A stretch of DNA of 64,000 bases from Microbacterium proteolyticum (GCF_029639405.1 NZ_CP121274.1:1860001-1924000), one strand, 5' to 3'; shown: positions 35,257 to 44,759, counted from the first letter of the stretch. Notes: a model not told the origin generated them from the letters alone. A program made the numbers and translations.

Positions 35257-35258
35257 CT
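35253..35258 (+). promoter_or_regulatory. -10 box of the TetR gene, probably leaderless
   Basis: TAACCT ends six bases before the ATG at 35265 and overlaps operator copy 2, so the gene is probably autorepressed. Confidence 0.5.
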
Positions 35259-35264
35259 GTCAAC

Positions 35265-35879
35265 ATGCCGTCACCGACAGACTCCGCGCCCGCGCGCCGA
35301 ATGAGCTCGGAGGAGCGGCGGGAGCAGATCCTGGCCGCCGCGCTCGCCGTGTTCGGCGCCAAGGGATACGTGGGCACCACGACCGACGACGTGGCCCGCG
35401 CGGCGGGCATCTCCCAGCCGTACGTCGTGCGTCTGTTCGGTACGAAGGAGAACCTCTTCGTCGCTGCACTCGATGATGCGATGAGTCGCCTGCTGAGCGC
35501 CTTCGCCGTGGCCGCCGAGGGTGCGACCCCGGGTGAGCTGCCGGAACGCGTCGGTCACGCCTACATCGGCCTCCTGCAGGTGCGGGGTCTGCATCAGACC
35601 CTGTCGCACGCGTTCCTGCTGGGCGCCCACCCGGTCATCGGGCCGCGTGCCCGTGACGGCTTCGCGCGCGTGTGGGAGTTCTTGCGCGGCGTCGGATTCG
35701 ACGTCGCCTCCGCGCAGGCGTTCCTGGCCCAGGGCATGATGATCAACTCGATGTTCGGCCTGCGCCTCGCCGACGACTACGACACCGACCCGCGGGTGCA
35801 CGAGCTCTTCGATGCCTGCTTCCCGACCGACAAGGTGCGTGTGCTCTCGATGGCGCCCCGGGCGGACGAACCCTGGTGA
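35265..35879 (+). CDS. TetR/AcrR-family transcriptional regulator
   Basis: 204 residues. N-terminal helix-turn-helix: RREQILAAALAVFGAKGYVG then TTTDDVARAAGISQPYVVRLF (first 20 residues of the recognition part) around residues 20-65; the C-terminal ligand domain is variable. Divergent from the MFS exporter with two identical operators in the gap, so it most likely represses the exporter and itself until a drug-like ligand binds. Confidence 0.92.
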   Translation: MPSPTDSAPARRMSSEERREQILAAALAVFGAKGYVGTTTDDVARAAGISQPYVVRLFGTKENLFVAALDDAMSRLLSAFAVAAEGATPGELPERVGHAYIGLLQVRGLHQTLSHAFLLGAHPVIGPRARDGFARVWEFLRGVGFDVASAQAFLAQGMMINSMFGLRLADDYDTDPRVHELFDACFPTDKVRVLSMAPRADEPW

Positions 35880-35907
35880 GGACGCGGACCGGCAAAATGC
35901 GGGCGGG

Positions 35908-35913
35908 TAGGCT
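35908..35913 (+). promoter_or_regulatory. -10 box of guaB3, probably leaderless
   Basis: TAGGCT ends six bases before the GTG at 35920. Confidence 0.5.
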
Positions 35914-35919
35914 GGGGGA

Positions 35920-37041
35920 GTGACCATGGAGATCGACCTCGGCCGCGCCAAGCGTGCCCGCCGCGCCTACACCTTCGACGACATCGCCGTCGTGCCGTCG
36001 CGCCGCACGCGCAACCCGGAAGACGTGTCGACGGCGTGGACCATCGACGCGTTCCCGTTCGAGATCCCGGTGCTCGGTGCCCCGATGGACTCCGTCGTGA
36101 GTCCCCGCACCGCGATCGAGCTCGGCCGCCTCGGCGGTCTCGGCGTCCTCGACCTCGAGGGCTTGTGGACGCGCTACGACGACCCCGAGCCGCTGCTGGC
36201 CGAGATCGCGGGGCTCCCCGACTCCGAAGCCACCCGCCGCATGCAGGAGCTCTACTCCGAGCCCATCAAGCCCGAGCTCGTGCGCGACCGTCTCGCCGAG
36301 GTCCGCGCCGCCGGGGTCACCGTCGCCGGAGCGTTGACGCCCCAGCGCACCCACGACCTGTACGAGACCGTCGTCGCCGCGGGCGTCGACCTCTTCGTCA
36401 TCCGAGGGACGACCGTCTCCGCCGAGCACGTCTCGAGCGTGGCCGAGCCGCTGAACCTCAAGAAGTTCATCTACGACCTCGACGTTCCGGTGATCGTCGG
36501 CGGGGCCGCCACCTACACCGCTGCCCTGCACCTCATGCGCACGGGCGCCGCGGGCGTGCTGGTCGGCTTCGGCGGCGGCGCCGCCTCCACGACCCGCGTG
36601 ACCCTCGGCCTCCACGCTCCGATGGCCACCGCGGTCGCCGATGTCGCCGGTGCCCGCCGCGATTACCTCGACGAGTCGGGCGGCCGCTACGTGCACGTCA
36701 TCGCCGACGGCGGCGTCGGAACCTCGGGCGACATCGTCAAGGCGCTCGCCATGGGTGCGGACGCGGTCATGCTGGGCGTCGCGCTCGCGCGGGCCACCGA
36801 CGCCCCGGGGCGCGGTTTCCACTGGGGTCCCGAGGCGCACCACCCCAAGCTGCCGCGCGGCCACCGCGTCGCGGTCGACCGCGTGGGTCCGCTCGAGCAG
36901 ATCCTGTACGGCCCGGCCCCCGTGGCCGACGGCACCGCCAACCTCATCGGAGCGCTCAGGAAGTCGATGGCCACGACCGGGTACTCCGACCTCAAGGAGT
37001 TCCAGCGCGTCGAGGTCGTCGTCGCGCCCTACGGACACTGA
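35920..37041 (+). CDS. guaB3: GuaB3-family IMP dehydrogenase-related protein
   Basis: 373 residues, IMPDH-like TIM barrel without CBS domains. The loop that in GuaB reads GPGSICTTR reads GGGAASTTR here, with Ser223 at the position of the catalytic cysteine, as in other actinobacterial GuaB3 proteins known to me. VIADGGVGTSGDIVKALAMG forms the phosphate-binding region. Whether it oxidises IMP is doubtful; its role is not established. GTG 35920 is favoured over ATG 35926 by the leaderless -10. The SURF1 gene starts 13 bases after the stop. Confidence 0.9.
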   Translation: MTMEIDLGRAKRARRAYTFDDIAVVPSRRTRNPEDVSTAWTIDAFPFEIPVLGAPMDSVVSPRTAIELGRLGGLGVLDLEGLWTRYDDPEPLLAEIAGLPDSEATRRMQELYSEPIKPELVRDRLAEVRAAGVTVAGALTPQRTHDLYETVVAAGVDLFVIRGTTVSAEHVSSVAEPLNLKKFIYDLDVPVIVGGAATYTAALHLMRTGAAGVLVGFGGGAASTTRVTLGLHAPMATAVADVAGARRDYLDESGGRYVHVIADGGVGTSGDIVKALAMGADAVMLGVALARATDAPGRGFHWGPEAHHPKLPRGHRVAVDRVGPLEQILYGPAPVADGTANLIGALRKSMATTGYSDLKEFQRVEVVVAPYGH

Positions 37042-37054
37042 TGCCGGAGACCGC

Positions 37055-37924
37055 GTGACCTCTCCCACCGCGCTCGAGCAGGAGCCCCGCCAGGTCTTCC
37101 CGCCGACCCTGCGCGAGGTCATGCTGCGCCCGCGCTGGCTGGCGCTCCTGGCGTTCTCGCTCGTCGTCGCCGGCCTCCTGGCGTGGCTCGGGCAGTGGCA
37201 GCTCGGCCGCGCGATCGACACGGCTCCCGCCGAGCCCGGACAGACAGAGATCGTGCGACCGCTCGCCGACGTCGCGCAGCCGGGCGCCTATCTGCCCGAG
37301 CCGCTCGTCGGGCAGCGGGTCGAGGCCAGTGGTCGCTGGATTTCCGACGACTTCCTCGTCGTCTCGTCCCGGTACAACGACGGTGTCGAGGGGTACTGGG
37401 TCACCGGTCAGCTGCGACTCGACGGGGTGGCGACGCCCACCTCGGTCGCGGTCGCCGTGGGTTGGGCGAGTGATGCGGCCTCCGCGCGGAACGCCGTCGA
37501 CGCCCTCCAGGCTCAGGTCGAGTCCGATCCCGACGCCATCGTCACGGTGACCGGGCGTCTCATCTCGGACGAGGGTCCGGGCCGCCCGCCGGCGGGGGTC
37601 GACCCGCAGACCATGACGCGGATGTCTCCGGCCGTGCTGCTGGGGCGCTGGCACGACGTCGACGGGGTCGCCGTCTACCGTCCCTATCTCGCGTCGCAGT
37701 CCGCGATCGGACCCCTGGATGCCATCGACTCGCCCGCTCCCGATGAGCGCTCCAGCGTGAACTGGCTGAACATCTTCTACGCCGTGGAGTGGGCCATCTT
37801 CGCCGGCTTCGCGCTGTACCTCTGGTACCGCCTGGCCCGCGACGCGTGGGAGAAGGAAGTGGAAGATCTCGAGGACGAACAGTCCGAGGCCCTCGCGGCG
37901 GGCTCCGCGGAATCCCGCGACTAG
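37055..37924 (+). CDS. SURF1-family cytochrome oxidase biogenesis protein
   Basis: 289 residues with one membrane helix near the N terminus (about 30-52) and one near the C terminus (about 235-255), flanking an extracytoplasmic domain, the SURF1 topology. Motifs: LGQWQLGRA after helix 1, GRWISDDFLVVSSR, and NWLNIFYAVEWAIFAGFALY in helix 2. Acts in assembly of the aa3-type terminal oxidase. GTG start with cggaga upstream. Acidic C-terminal tail. Confidence 0.92.
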   Translation: MTSPTALEQEPRQVFPPTLREVMLRPRWLALLAFSLVVAGLLAWLGQWQLGRAIDTAPAEPGQTEIVRPLADVAQPGAYLPEPLVGQRVEASGRWISDDFLVVSSRYNDGVEGYWVTGQLRLDGVATPTSVAVAVGWASDAASARNAVDALQAQVESDPDAIVTVTGRLISDEGPGRPPAGVDPQTMTRMSPAVLLGRWHDVDGVAVYRPYLASQSAIGPLDAIDSPAPDERSSVNWLNIFYAVEWAIFAGFALYLWYRLARDAWEKEVEDLEDEQSEALAAGSAESRD

Positions 37925-37927
37925 ACT
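37922..37927 (+). promoter_or_regulatory. -10 box of the DUF3817 gene, probably leaderless
   Basis: TAGACT overlaps the SURF1 stop and ends seven bases before the ATG at 37935. Confidence 0.5.
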
Positions 37928-37934
37928 GGCATCC

Positions 37935-38456
37935 ATGCCCCGCGCCCCCAAGCTCGCCTCGTTCCCGGCGATCCGCGGAGCCCTGAAGTTCTACCAGATC
38001 TGCTCGATCATCACCGGTACCGGCCTGCTCCTGCTGGTCGCCGAGATGATCGTGAAGTACACGCCCATCCACAAGGAACTCTTCCTGGGCGGATCCGGTG
38101 GCTTCCTGTGGTTCGCCGATGCCATCCCGGGTCCCGGATGCCAGTGGTTCTCCCTGTTCGTGCCGGGTGGCAGCGGCTGCGAGATCCTCTCGACCGGCGA
38201 CGGTGTGAACATCTCGCTCGCGATCCTCGTGATCCACGGCTGGTTCTACGTCGTGTACCTCTTCTCCTGCTTCCGCGTGTGGAGTCTCATGCGCTGGCCG
38301 TTCCGCCGTTTCGTGTTCCTTGCGCTCGGCGGCGTCGTGCCCTTCCTCTCCTTCATCCTCGAGGTGCGCACCGCTCGCAGCGTGCGCGCCTACCTCGCCG
38401 AGCGCGAAGCCGCCGAGGCATCCGCTCCCGTCCCCGCCCCGGAAGGACCCCGGTGA
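37935..38456 (+). CDS. DUF3817 membrane protein
   Basis: 173 residues with four hydrophobic segments and a Cys-containing extracytoplasmic loop ([18 protein letters not shown]). [19 protein letters not shown] near the N terminus and [17 protein letters not shown] near the end are DUF3817 hallmarks. Function unknown. Its stop overlaps the guaA start by four bases, a linkage typical of this family, and suggests co-translation with GMP synthase. Confidence 0.88.
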   Translation: MPRAPKLASFPAIRGALKFYQICSIITGTGLLLLVAEMIVKYTPIHKELFLGGSGGFLWFADAIPGPGCQWFSLFVPGGSGCEILSTGDGVNISLAILVIHGWFYVVYLFSCFRVWSLMRWPFRRFVFLALGGVVPFLSFILEVRTARSVRAYLAEREAAEASAPVPAPEGPR

Positions 38457-40033
38457 CCGAACAGACCGAAACGTCGCAGCGTCCCGTCCTCGTCGTCGAC
38501 TTCGGCGCCCAGTACGCGCAGCTGATCGCCCGCCGCGTCCGCGAAGCCGGTGTCTACAGCGAGATCGTCCCGCACACCGCGACGGCCGATGAGATCGCCG
38601 CGAAGAACCCCGTGGGCATCATCCTCTCCGGCGGCCCCTCGTCGGTGTACGAAGAGGGTGCCCCGCGGCTCGACGGTGGCGTGTTCGACCTCGATGTGCC
38701 GACGCTCGGCATCTGCTACGGATTCCAGGTGATGGCCCAGGCCCTGGGCGGCGAGGTCGCGAACACCGGTCTCCGCGAGTACGGCGCGACGGATGCCACG
38801 GTCGTCACCGAAGGCACGCTCCTCGAGGGACAGCCCGCCGAGCAGAACGTCTGGATGAGCCACGGCGATCAGGTCTCGCGCGCCCCCGAGGGGTTCGAGG
38901 TCCTCGCGCGCACCGCGCACACGCCCGTCGCGGCCTTCGCCAACGACGCCCGCCGCATGTACGGCGTGCAGTGGCACCCCGAGGTGAAGCACACCGACCA
39001 CGGTCAGCGCGTCATCGAGAACTTCCTGCACAAGGCGGCCGGGCTCCCGGCGGACTGGAACAGCGGCAACGTGATCGCCGAGCAGGTCGCCCGCATCCGC
39101 GAGCAGGTCGGCACCGGCCGTGTGCTGTCCGCGCTGTCGGGCGGCGTCGACTCCGCCGTCTCGACCGCCCTCGTGCACGAAGCTGTCGGCGACCAGCTCG
39201 TCGCCGTGTTCGTCGACCACGGGCTCCTCCGCAAGGGCGAGCGCGAGCAGGTCGAGAACGACTACGTCGCCTCCACCGGCGTGCGGCTCATCACCGTCGA
39301 CGCGCGCGAGACGTTCCTCAACGCCCTCGCCGGCGTCAGCGACCCCGAAGAGAAGCGCAAGATCATCGGCCGCGAGTTCATCCGCGCGTTCGAGAAGGTG
39401 CAGGCCGACCTCGTCGCCGAGGCGAAGGCCGACGGCGAGCCGATCCGCTTCCTCGTGCAGGGCACGCTGTACCCCGACGTCGTCGAGTCCGGCGGCGGCG
39501 CGGGAACCGCGAACATCAAGTCGCACCACAACGTCGGCGGCCTCCCCGAAGACCTGCAGTTCGAGCTCGTCGAGCCGCTGCGCACCCTCTTCAAGGACGA
39601 GGTCCGCGCGATCGGTCGCGAGCTCGGCCTCCCCGAGGCGATCGTCGGCCGGCAGCCCTTTCCGGGGCCCGGTCTTGGCATCCGCATCGTGGGCGAGGTC
39701 ACCGCTGACCGCCTCGAGATCCTGCGTGAGGCCGACGCCATCGCCCGCGCCGAGCTGACGAAGGCCGGCCTGGATGCCGAGATCTGGCAGTGCCCCGTCG
39801 TGCTGCTGGCCGACGTGCGCTCGGTGGGTGTGCAGGGCGACGGCCGCACCTACGGTCACCCGATCGTGCTGCGCCCCGTCTCCAGCGAGGACGCGATGAC
39901 CGCCGACTGGACGCGTCTGCCCTACGACGTGCTGTCGAAGATCTCGAACCGCATCACCAACGAGGTGCGGGAAGTCAACCGCGTCGTGCTCGATGTGACG
40001 TCGAAGCCGCCGGGGACGATCGAATGGGAGTGA
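38453..40033 (+). CDS. guaA: GMP synthase (glutamine-hydrolysing)
   Basis: Aminates XMP to GMP using glutamine and ATP. 526 residues: class I glutaminase with nucleophile Cys88 in GICYGFQ and the VQWHPEV His/Glu pair, ATP-pyrophosphatase loop LSGGVDSA near residue 228, and C-terminal dimer domain ending [11 protein letters not shown] start overlaps the DUF3817 stop, with ggaagga six bases upstream. No terminator with T run follows; a small gagccgg hairpin (40032-40053) and repeat C come next. Confidence 0.98.
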   Translation: MTEQTETSQRPVLVVDFGAQYAQLIARRVREAGVYSEIVPHTATADEIAAKNPVGIILSGGPSSVYEEGAPRLDGGVFDLDVPTLGICYGFQVMAQALGGEVANTGLREYGATDATVVTEGTLLEGQPAEQNVWMSHGDQVSRAPEGFEVLARTAHTPVAAFANDARRMYGVQWHPEVKHTDHGQRVIENFLHKAAGLPADWNSGNVIAEQVARIREQVGTGRVLSALSGGVDSAVSTALVHEAVGDQLVAVFVDHGLLRKGEREQVENDYVASTGVRLITVDARETFLNALAGVSDPEEKRKIIGREFIRAFEKVQADLVAEAKADGEPIRFLVQGTLYPDVVESGGGAGTANIKSHHNVGGLPEDLQFELVEPLRTLFKDEVRAIGRELGLPEAIVGRQPFPGPGLGIRIVGEVTADRLEILREADAIARAELTKAGLDAEIWQCPVVLLADVRSVGVQGDGRTYGHPIVLRPVSSEDAMTADWTRLPYDVLSKISNRITNEVREVNRVVLDVTSKPPGTIEWE

Positions 40034-40081
40034 GCCGGGTCTGACACCGGCTCCCGCGCCCCCGCCGTCGTCCGGCTCCGG

Positions 40082-40139
40082 GGTGTCGTCTTCCGGTCGA
40101 GAGCAGGGCCCCTACCCCGATCGACCGGAAGACGACACC
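40082..40139. repeat. long intergenic inverted repeat C
   Basis: Perfect 19-bp arms (40082-40100 with 40121-40139), 20-base loop. It sits 49 bases after guaA and 120 bases before the MFS gene on the same strand. The remaining sequence 40140-40259 shows a TATACG/TACGTT -10-like element at 40185-40192 and nothing else recognisable. Confidence 0.85.
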
Positions 40140-40259
40140 ACTCCACCGGACGGCGGCGGGGCGCTCTGTCGTCAGCGGCGAAGGTATACGTTGGAGGCGT
40201 CGGCGATCAGCCCTCGGGAATCTCCCGGGTTCGTCCGGCCAGAACGGCACAGGTCTCCC

Positions 40260-41486
40260 GTGACCCGTATCGACTTCTCCGGCTACCGCGACGTGCTGCG
40301 CGTGACCGGAGCCCCCTGGTTCACCCTCGCCGGGTGGGTCGCCCGCTTCCCGCGCGGAACGCTCAACCTCGGCATCGTGCTGCTCGTCCAGGCCGCGACC
40401 GGGAGCTTCGCGCTCGCGGGCGGAGTGGGCGCCGCCTTCGTCGTCGGCACGGCGTTCGCGGGCCCGCTGTGGTCCCGACTCATGGATCGCCGCGGGCAGC
40501 GCCCCGTGCTGCTCCTCGCCGCCCTGACGTTGTCGCTCGCGGTCGTGATGCTCGTGTGGGCGGTGCTCGCCGCGACACCGGTCGTGACGTGGTTCGGGAT
40601 GGCGGTGGTCGCCGGCGCCGTCTCGGTCGACGTCGGACCCGCGGTCCGCGCGCGGTGGAGCGCCCTCGTCCCTCCTGAGCGGCGGCACAGCGCCTACGCC
40701 CTCGAATCGATCGCCGACGAGAGCGTCTTCGTCATCGCCCCGCCCGTCCTCACGCTGATCGCCGCAGCGGCCGCCCCGCAGGTCGGGATCGCCGTCGTGG
40801 TGATGGTGGGCGCGATCGGGCTCCTCTGGCTCGGCCTGCTGCGCGGGTCGCAACCGCCCCGCGTCGCCGTCACCGGTCCGCGTCCGCGCCTCCTGCCCCC
40901 GGTCGGCATCCTTCCGGTGACCGTCGCCTGGGTCGGGGTGGGAGCGATGTTCGGCTCGTTCGACGTCACCGCCGTCTCCTGGGCGGACCGAGCCGGTGCT
41001 CCGTGGTTGGCCGGGCTCCTGATGGCCTCCCTCGCCGTCGGGAACACCGCCGGCGCGCTCGTCTACGGCGCTCTTCGGCAGCGGGGCTCCCTGCGCGCCC
41101 GCTGGCTCCGCAGCAGTGTTCTGCTCGCCCTCGCGGGGTCCGCTCTGCCGTTCGTCGCCGACAGCCTCGCGGCACTGGTGGTCGCCGCGGTGGTCGGGGC
41201 TCTCATCGGGCCGGTCCTCGTCGCGGGGTTCGCACTCGTGGAGTCGCGGGCGGACCGCGACCGTGTCACGGAACTCCTCGCGTACCCGTCGCTGGGCCTG
41301 GGGGCCGGCATTCCGCTGGGGTCGACCCTCGCGGGAGTGGGGCTGGATGCCGCAGGCCCCGTGCTCGGGTTCACCGTGATGGCCGTGAGCTGTGCGGCGA
41401 CCCTCGTGCTCGGTGCGACCGGCGAGGCACTGCTGTCGGCCCGACCGAAGGCGGCATCCATCCGCTCGATGGGAGTGGGGTCGTAG
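40260..41486 (+). CDS. MFS transporter
   Basis: 408 residues, 12 hydrophobic segments. Motif A is MDRRGQRPVLLL after helix 2. Overall pattern fits small actinobacterial 12-segment efflux proteins; substrate unknown. The GTG at 40260 begins the plausible protein (MTRIDFSGYRDVLRV); the open frame upstream runs through repeat C and is not coding. The next gene follows after 14 bases, so the two and the glycosyltransferase may form one transcript. Confidence 0.85.
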   Translation: MTRIDFSGYRDVLRVTGAPWFTLAGWVARFPRGTLNLGIVLLVQAATGSFALAGGVGAAFVVGTAFAGPLWSRLMDRRGQRPVLLLAALTLSLAVVMLVWAVLAATPVVTWFGMAVVAGAVSVDVGPAVRARWSALVPPERRHSAYALESIADESVFVIAPPVLTLIAAAAAPQVGIAVVVMVGAIGLLWLGLLRGSQPPRVAVTGPRPRLLPPVGILPVTVAWVGVGAMFGSFDVTAVSWADRAGAPWLAGLLMASLAVGNTAGALVYGALRQRGSLRARWLRSSVLLALAGSALPFVADSLAALVVAAVVGALIGPVLVAGFALVESRADRDRVTELLAYPSLGLGAGIPLGSTLAGVGLDAAGPVLGFTVMAVSCAATLVLGATGEALLSARPKAASIRSMGVGS

Positions 41487-41500
41487 GGGAGGATGGGGGC

Positions 41501-41953
41501 ATGAGTGACAGGTTCGTGCGGCCGACCCGACTCGACACCGTCTTCAACGCGGCGGTGGCCGCGCTGACCCGTGCGGGGCTGCCCCTCGCGGGGAGCCGGG
41601 TGCTCGCCGTCCGGGGTCGTTCGTCGGGCGAGTGGCGCACCACGCCGGTGAACCCTCTCCGCGTCGGCGGCGATCGTTACCTCGTCGCTCCGCGCGGGAC
41701 GACCCAGTGGGTGCGGAACCTGCGCGCGGCCGGGGGCGGCCAGCTGCGCGCGGGGCGGTCGGTCGAGGTCTTCCGGGCCGAGGAGGTGCCGGATGCCGAG
41801 AAGCCGCCCATCCTGCGCGCGTACCTGGTCGCGTGGGCGTGGGAGGTCGGCCGCTTCTTCGAGGGCGTCGACAAGAACTCGCCGGAGGAACGGCTGCGGG
41901 AGATCGCGCCCGGGTTCCCGGTGTTCCGGCTGCGCTCGGAAGGCCGTCGATGA
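41501..41953 (+). CDS. F420-type nitroreductase/quinone reductase family protein (DUF385)
   Basis: 150 residues, split-barrel FMN/F420-binding fold. RGRSSGEWRTTPVNPLRVGG and RGTTQWVRNLRAAGG match the deazaflavin-dependent nitroreductase family known from mycobacterial Ddn. Probably a small reductase of unknown substrate, if this organism makes F420. ATG follows a gggga-rich region. Its stop overlaps the glycosyltransferase start (ATGA). Confidence 0.85.
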   Translation: MSDRFVRPTRLDTVFNAAVAALTRAGLPLAGSRVLAVRGRSSGEWRTTPVNPLRVGGDRYLVAPRGTTQWVRNLRAAGGGQLRAGRSVEVFRAEEVPDAEKPPILRAYLVAWAWEVGRFFEGVDKNSPEERLREIAPGFPVFRLRSEGRR

Positions 41954-43302
41954 CCGGCTTCCCCGACGCGTGGTACCTGATCCTCTCGAGCCGATTGATC
42001 CCCGACCTCGACGGCGGGTACACGATCTCGACTCTCGCTCGCGCGCGGCAGATGGCGGATGCCGGTGCCCCGGCGCTGCTGCTGACGGTCGACCCGGGCG
42101 AGGGGGAGGCGCACGCCGAACATCGCGCGGAGTTCGTGCGGCGCGGCGCGGCAGCGGCATCCGAGGTCTTCCGGAATCTGTTCGACGAGGCCGTGAGCCC
42201 GGAAGGCGGAGCAGCCGACTGGTTGCGCGCGGCCGCTCGGCCCGGCGCGGCCGATCCGGCGCTGGAGTATCGGAGCGTCGCCGCCGGCGCGGTCGATCTG
42301 CCGAACGTCGTCGATCCGCACTGGCACCTCTCGACCGCACCGATCGTCGTGCGAGATGCCGCGGGCGCCGCGGCGGGGGTCATCGACGGGTTCGGCGCGC
42401 TGTACCGCGCCTGGCTCGCGCACGTGGTCTCGGGGCTGCGCGCGGAGGTCGACCGACCCATCGTGCTCGTCTGCGAGTCGCGACAGCTCGGTGAGCTGAT
42501 CGTCGACTGGGTCGACCCCGACGTGCGGATCCTCCACACCGTCCACACGATCCACCTCGAGCCGCCCTTCACCGCCGACGCACCGGTCAACGCGCTCTGG
42601 GAGAGGTGGCTGGCGGCGGCTTCCCGCTTCGACGCGGTGCTCTGGCCGACCGCATGGCAGCACGACGACGTGCGGGCGCGCTTCGGCGACGGCCGGGTCG
42701 ACGTCGTCGCGCCGCACGGCATCCCGACGCCCGACGCGGTCACTTACGCAGCGGACGGACCCGTCGTGGTGCTCGGGCGGCTGGCGCCGGGGAAGCGGCT
42801 GGACCACGCGATCCGGGCGTTCGCGCGGGTGGTTGAGGAGGTGCCCGGCGCCCGGTTGGAGCTGTGGGGAGCGGGCCCCGGACGCGATGCGCTCGAGACG
42901 CTCGTCGCCGAGCTCGGGCTTGGCGACGCGGTGTCGCTGCCGGGGCTGACCCTGGACCCGGGCGCGGTGCTCGACTCCGCGTCGGTGTACCTCACGACCT
43001 CCGCGTTCGAAGGACAGGGGCTCGCCCTCGCCGAGGCCCTTGCGCACGGCGTCCCCGTCGTGGCCTACGACATCCGCTACGGCCCGCGCGACATGCTCGC
43101 CGAGGGGGGCGGCATCCTCGTGCCCGACGGCGACGAGGACGCGCTCGCCGCAGCCCTGGTGCGGGTGCTGGGCGATGCGGCGTTGCGTCGGCGTCTCTCC
43201 CGCGAGGCTCGGGCGTCCGCGGCGGCCCTGAGTCCCGCGCGCGCGATGCAGACGCTCGCCGCCGCGGCCGCCGAAGCACTGTCGCGTCCGACGCGGCGGT
43301 AG
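41950..43302 (+). CDS. GT4-family glycosyltransferase, TagE-like
   Basis: 450 residues, GT-B fold. The C-terminal Rossmann domain carries VVVLGRLAPGKRLDHAI, the E-x7-E region EGQGLALAEALAHG and the YDIRYGPRDML loop characteristic of poly(glycerol-phosphate) glucosyltransferase-like enzymes. It may decorate teichoic acid or another wall polymer using a nucleotide sugar. Translationally coupled to the DUF385 gene. Followed by repeat D. Confidence 0.85.
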   Translation: MTGFPDAWYLILSSRLIPDLDGGYTISTLARARQMADAGAPALLLTVDPGEGEAHAEHRAEFVRRGAAAASEVFRNLFDEAVSPEGGAADWLRAAARPGAADPALEYRSVAAGAVDLPNVVDPHWHLSTAPIVVRDAAGAAAGVIDGFGALYRAWLAHVVSGLRAEVDRPIVLVCESRQLGELIVDWVDPDVRILHTVHTIHLEPPFTADAPVNALWERWLAAASRFDAVLWPTAWQHDDVRARFGDGRVDVVAPHGIPTPDAVTYAADGPVVVLGRLAPGKRLDHAIRAFARVVEEVPGARLELWGAGPGRDALETLVAELGLGDAVSLPGLTLDPGAVLDSASVYLTTSAFEGQGLALAEALAHGVPVVAYDIRYGPRDMLAEGGGILVPDGDEDALAAALVRVLGDAALRRRLSREARASAAALSPARAMQTLAAAAAEALSRPTRR

Positions 43303-43328
43303 GCCGGGTCGAGCGCCCTCCACGTTCG

Positions 43329-43379
43329 GTGTCCAAGACACGCCGTCGGCGGGCGACCCGAACGGCGTGTCTTGGACAC
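43329..43379. repeat. long intergenic inverted repeat D
   Basis: Perfect 18-bp arms (43329-43346 with 43362-43379), 15-base loop, between convergent genes. The arm begins gtgtccaagacacgc, itself containing the small palindrome gtgtc-caa-gacac; the same 15-mer occurs in repeats E and, partly, F. Confidence 0.88.
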
Positions 43380-43398
43380 TCGACCGGGGTACGGTGCG

Positions 43399-44622
43399 TC
43401 AGCCGCGGCCGGCCCAGGGGTCGTAGTCGGCGATCAACGGCTCCTGCGGCGGGCGGGTGGCATCCGGGACGTGCTGCAGGTTGATGCGCACGCGGTACCA
43501 GAGCGAACTCGAGCCGCGCATGCCGTCGAGCATCACATCGGCGGGATGCAGCGCCGCCGCCGTCTCGGGATGCCGGCCCTTCCACTGCTCGAGGGCGTCG
43601 AGCGCCTCGGGCTTGGTCTTCGTGCGGGCTACCTCGATGAGGGGCATCGTCGAGGCGCGGCGCCCCGAGCCGTCCGATCCGCGCGGCGGCTTCTCGGCGG
43701 GCCCCATCTGCTCGGCCAGGGCGAGGAGTCCGTCGAGCGAACCCGGGGCGGCGTCGATGCCCTCGTGCGGGTCGCCGATCGCCGCGAAGCGCTCGGGCAC
43801 CGTGAGCACCGTGAACTCCTCGGGGCGTCGTTCGCGGAGTTCCTCCCAGGTGAGCGGCGTCGACACCCGTGCGTCGGGAAGCGGGCGGATCGAGTAGGCG
43901 GATGCCACGGTGCGGTCCTTCGCGTTCTGGTTGAAGTCGACGAACACGCTCTCACCGCGCTCCTCCTTCCACCAGCGTGCCGTCGCGAGCCCGGGTGCGC
44001 GGTTCTCCACCTCGCGGGCGAGCGTCTCGGCGGCCCGGCGGACATCGGGGTACTCCCACTCCGGAAGTATCCGCACGAGGATGTGCAGCCCTCGCGAGCC
44101 CGAGGTCTTCGGCCAGCCCACCAGGCCGTGGTCCTCGAGCACGTCCCGCGCGGTGAAGGCGACGTCGACGATCTGCGCCCAGTCGACCCCGGGCATGGGA
44201 TCGAGGTCGATGCGGAGCTCGTCGGGATGGTCGAGGTCTTCGGCCCGCACCGGGTGAGGGTTCAGGTCGAGGCATCCGAGGTTCACGATCCAGGCGAGAC
44301 CCGCCGCGTCACGGATCACCGTCTCCTCGGCCGACGTCCCCGAGGCGTAGTGCAGGGTCGCCGTGTCGATGAAGTCGGGGTGGTTCTCGGGGACGCGTTT
44401 CTGGAAGAAGGGCTCTTGGTCGAGACCCTTCGCGAATCGCTTCAGCACCATGGGCCGACCGCCCGCGCCGCGCAGGGCACCGTCGGCGACCGCGAGGTAG
44501 TACCGGACGAGGTCGAGCTTGGTCAGGCCCGGCTCGGGGAACACGACGCGGTCGGGGCTCGTGACCCGGACCTCGTGACCGTCGACGTCGAGGACCGTCG
44601 GGGGCGTCTTCGCGGGGCTCAT
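43399..44622 (-). CDS. LigD-type DNA polymerase domain protein (NHEJ)
   Basis: 407 residues forming only the archaeo-eukaryotic-primase-like polymerase domain of LigD, used to fill ends or add ribonucleotides in non-homologous end joining. Metal-site strand RIDLDPMPG, SGSRGLHI and DFNQNAKDRTVASAY are present. No ligase or phosphoesterase domain is attached and no ku gene is in the window. The extra ~90 C-terminal residues (ARTKTKPEALDALEQWKGRHPE...) resemble those of other stand-alone actinobacterial copies. ATG at 44622. Confidence 0.9.
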   Translation of the reverse strand: MSPAKTPPTVLDVDGHEVRVTSPDRVVFPEPGLTKLDLVRYYLAVADGALRGAGGRPMVLKRFAKGLDQEPFFQKRVPENHPDFIDTATLHYASGTSAEETVIRDAAGLAWIVNLGCLDLNPHPVRAEDLDHPDELRIDLDPMPGVDWAQIVDVAFTARDVLEDHGLVGWPKTSGSRGLHILVRILPEWEYPDVRRAAETLAREVENRAPGLATARWWKEERGESVFVDFNQNAKDRTVASAYSIRPLPDARVSTPLTWEELRERRPEEFTVLTVPERFAAIGDPHEGIDAAPGSLDGLLALAEQMGPAEKPPRGSDGSGRRASTMPLIEVARTKTKPEALDALEQWKGRHPETAAALHPADVMLDGMRGSSSLWYRVRINLQHVPDATRPPQEPLIADYDPWAGRG

Positions 44623-44708
44623 GCCGCGAGGGTAGCCCCGTGGCATCCGGGGTGGGACTCCCTTGCGGACGCGGCAGATGCGGGGTGCGGCGGCCGTCCC
44701 GGCGTTGA

Positions 44709-44759
44709 GTGTCCAAGACACGCGGGTGCGACAGCGGTGCGTCCGCGTGTTCTGGACAC
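44709..44759. repeat. intergenic inverted repeat E (family of D)
   Basis: Arms 44709-44725 and 44743-44759, 17 bases with two adjacent mismatches, loop 17. The left arm begins with the same gtgtccaagacacgc as repeat D. Confidence 0.75.
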
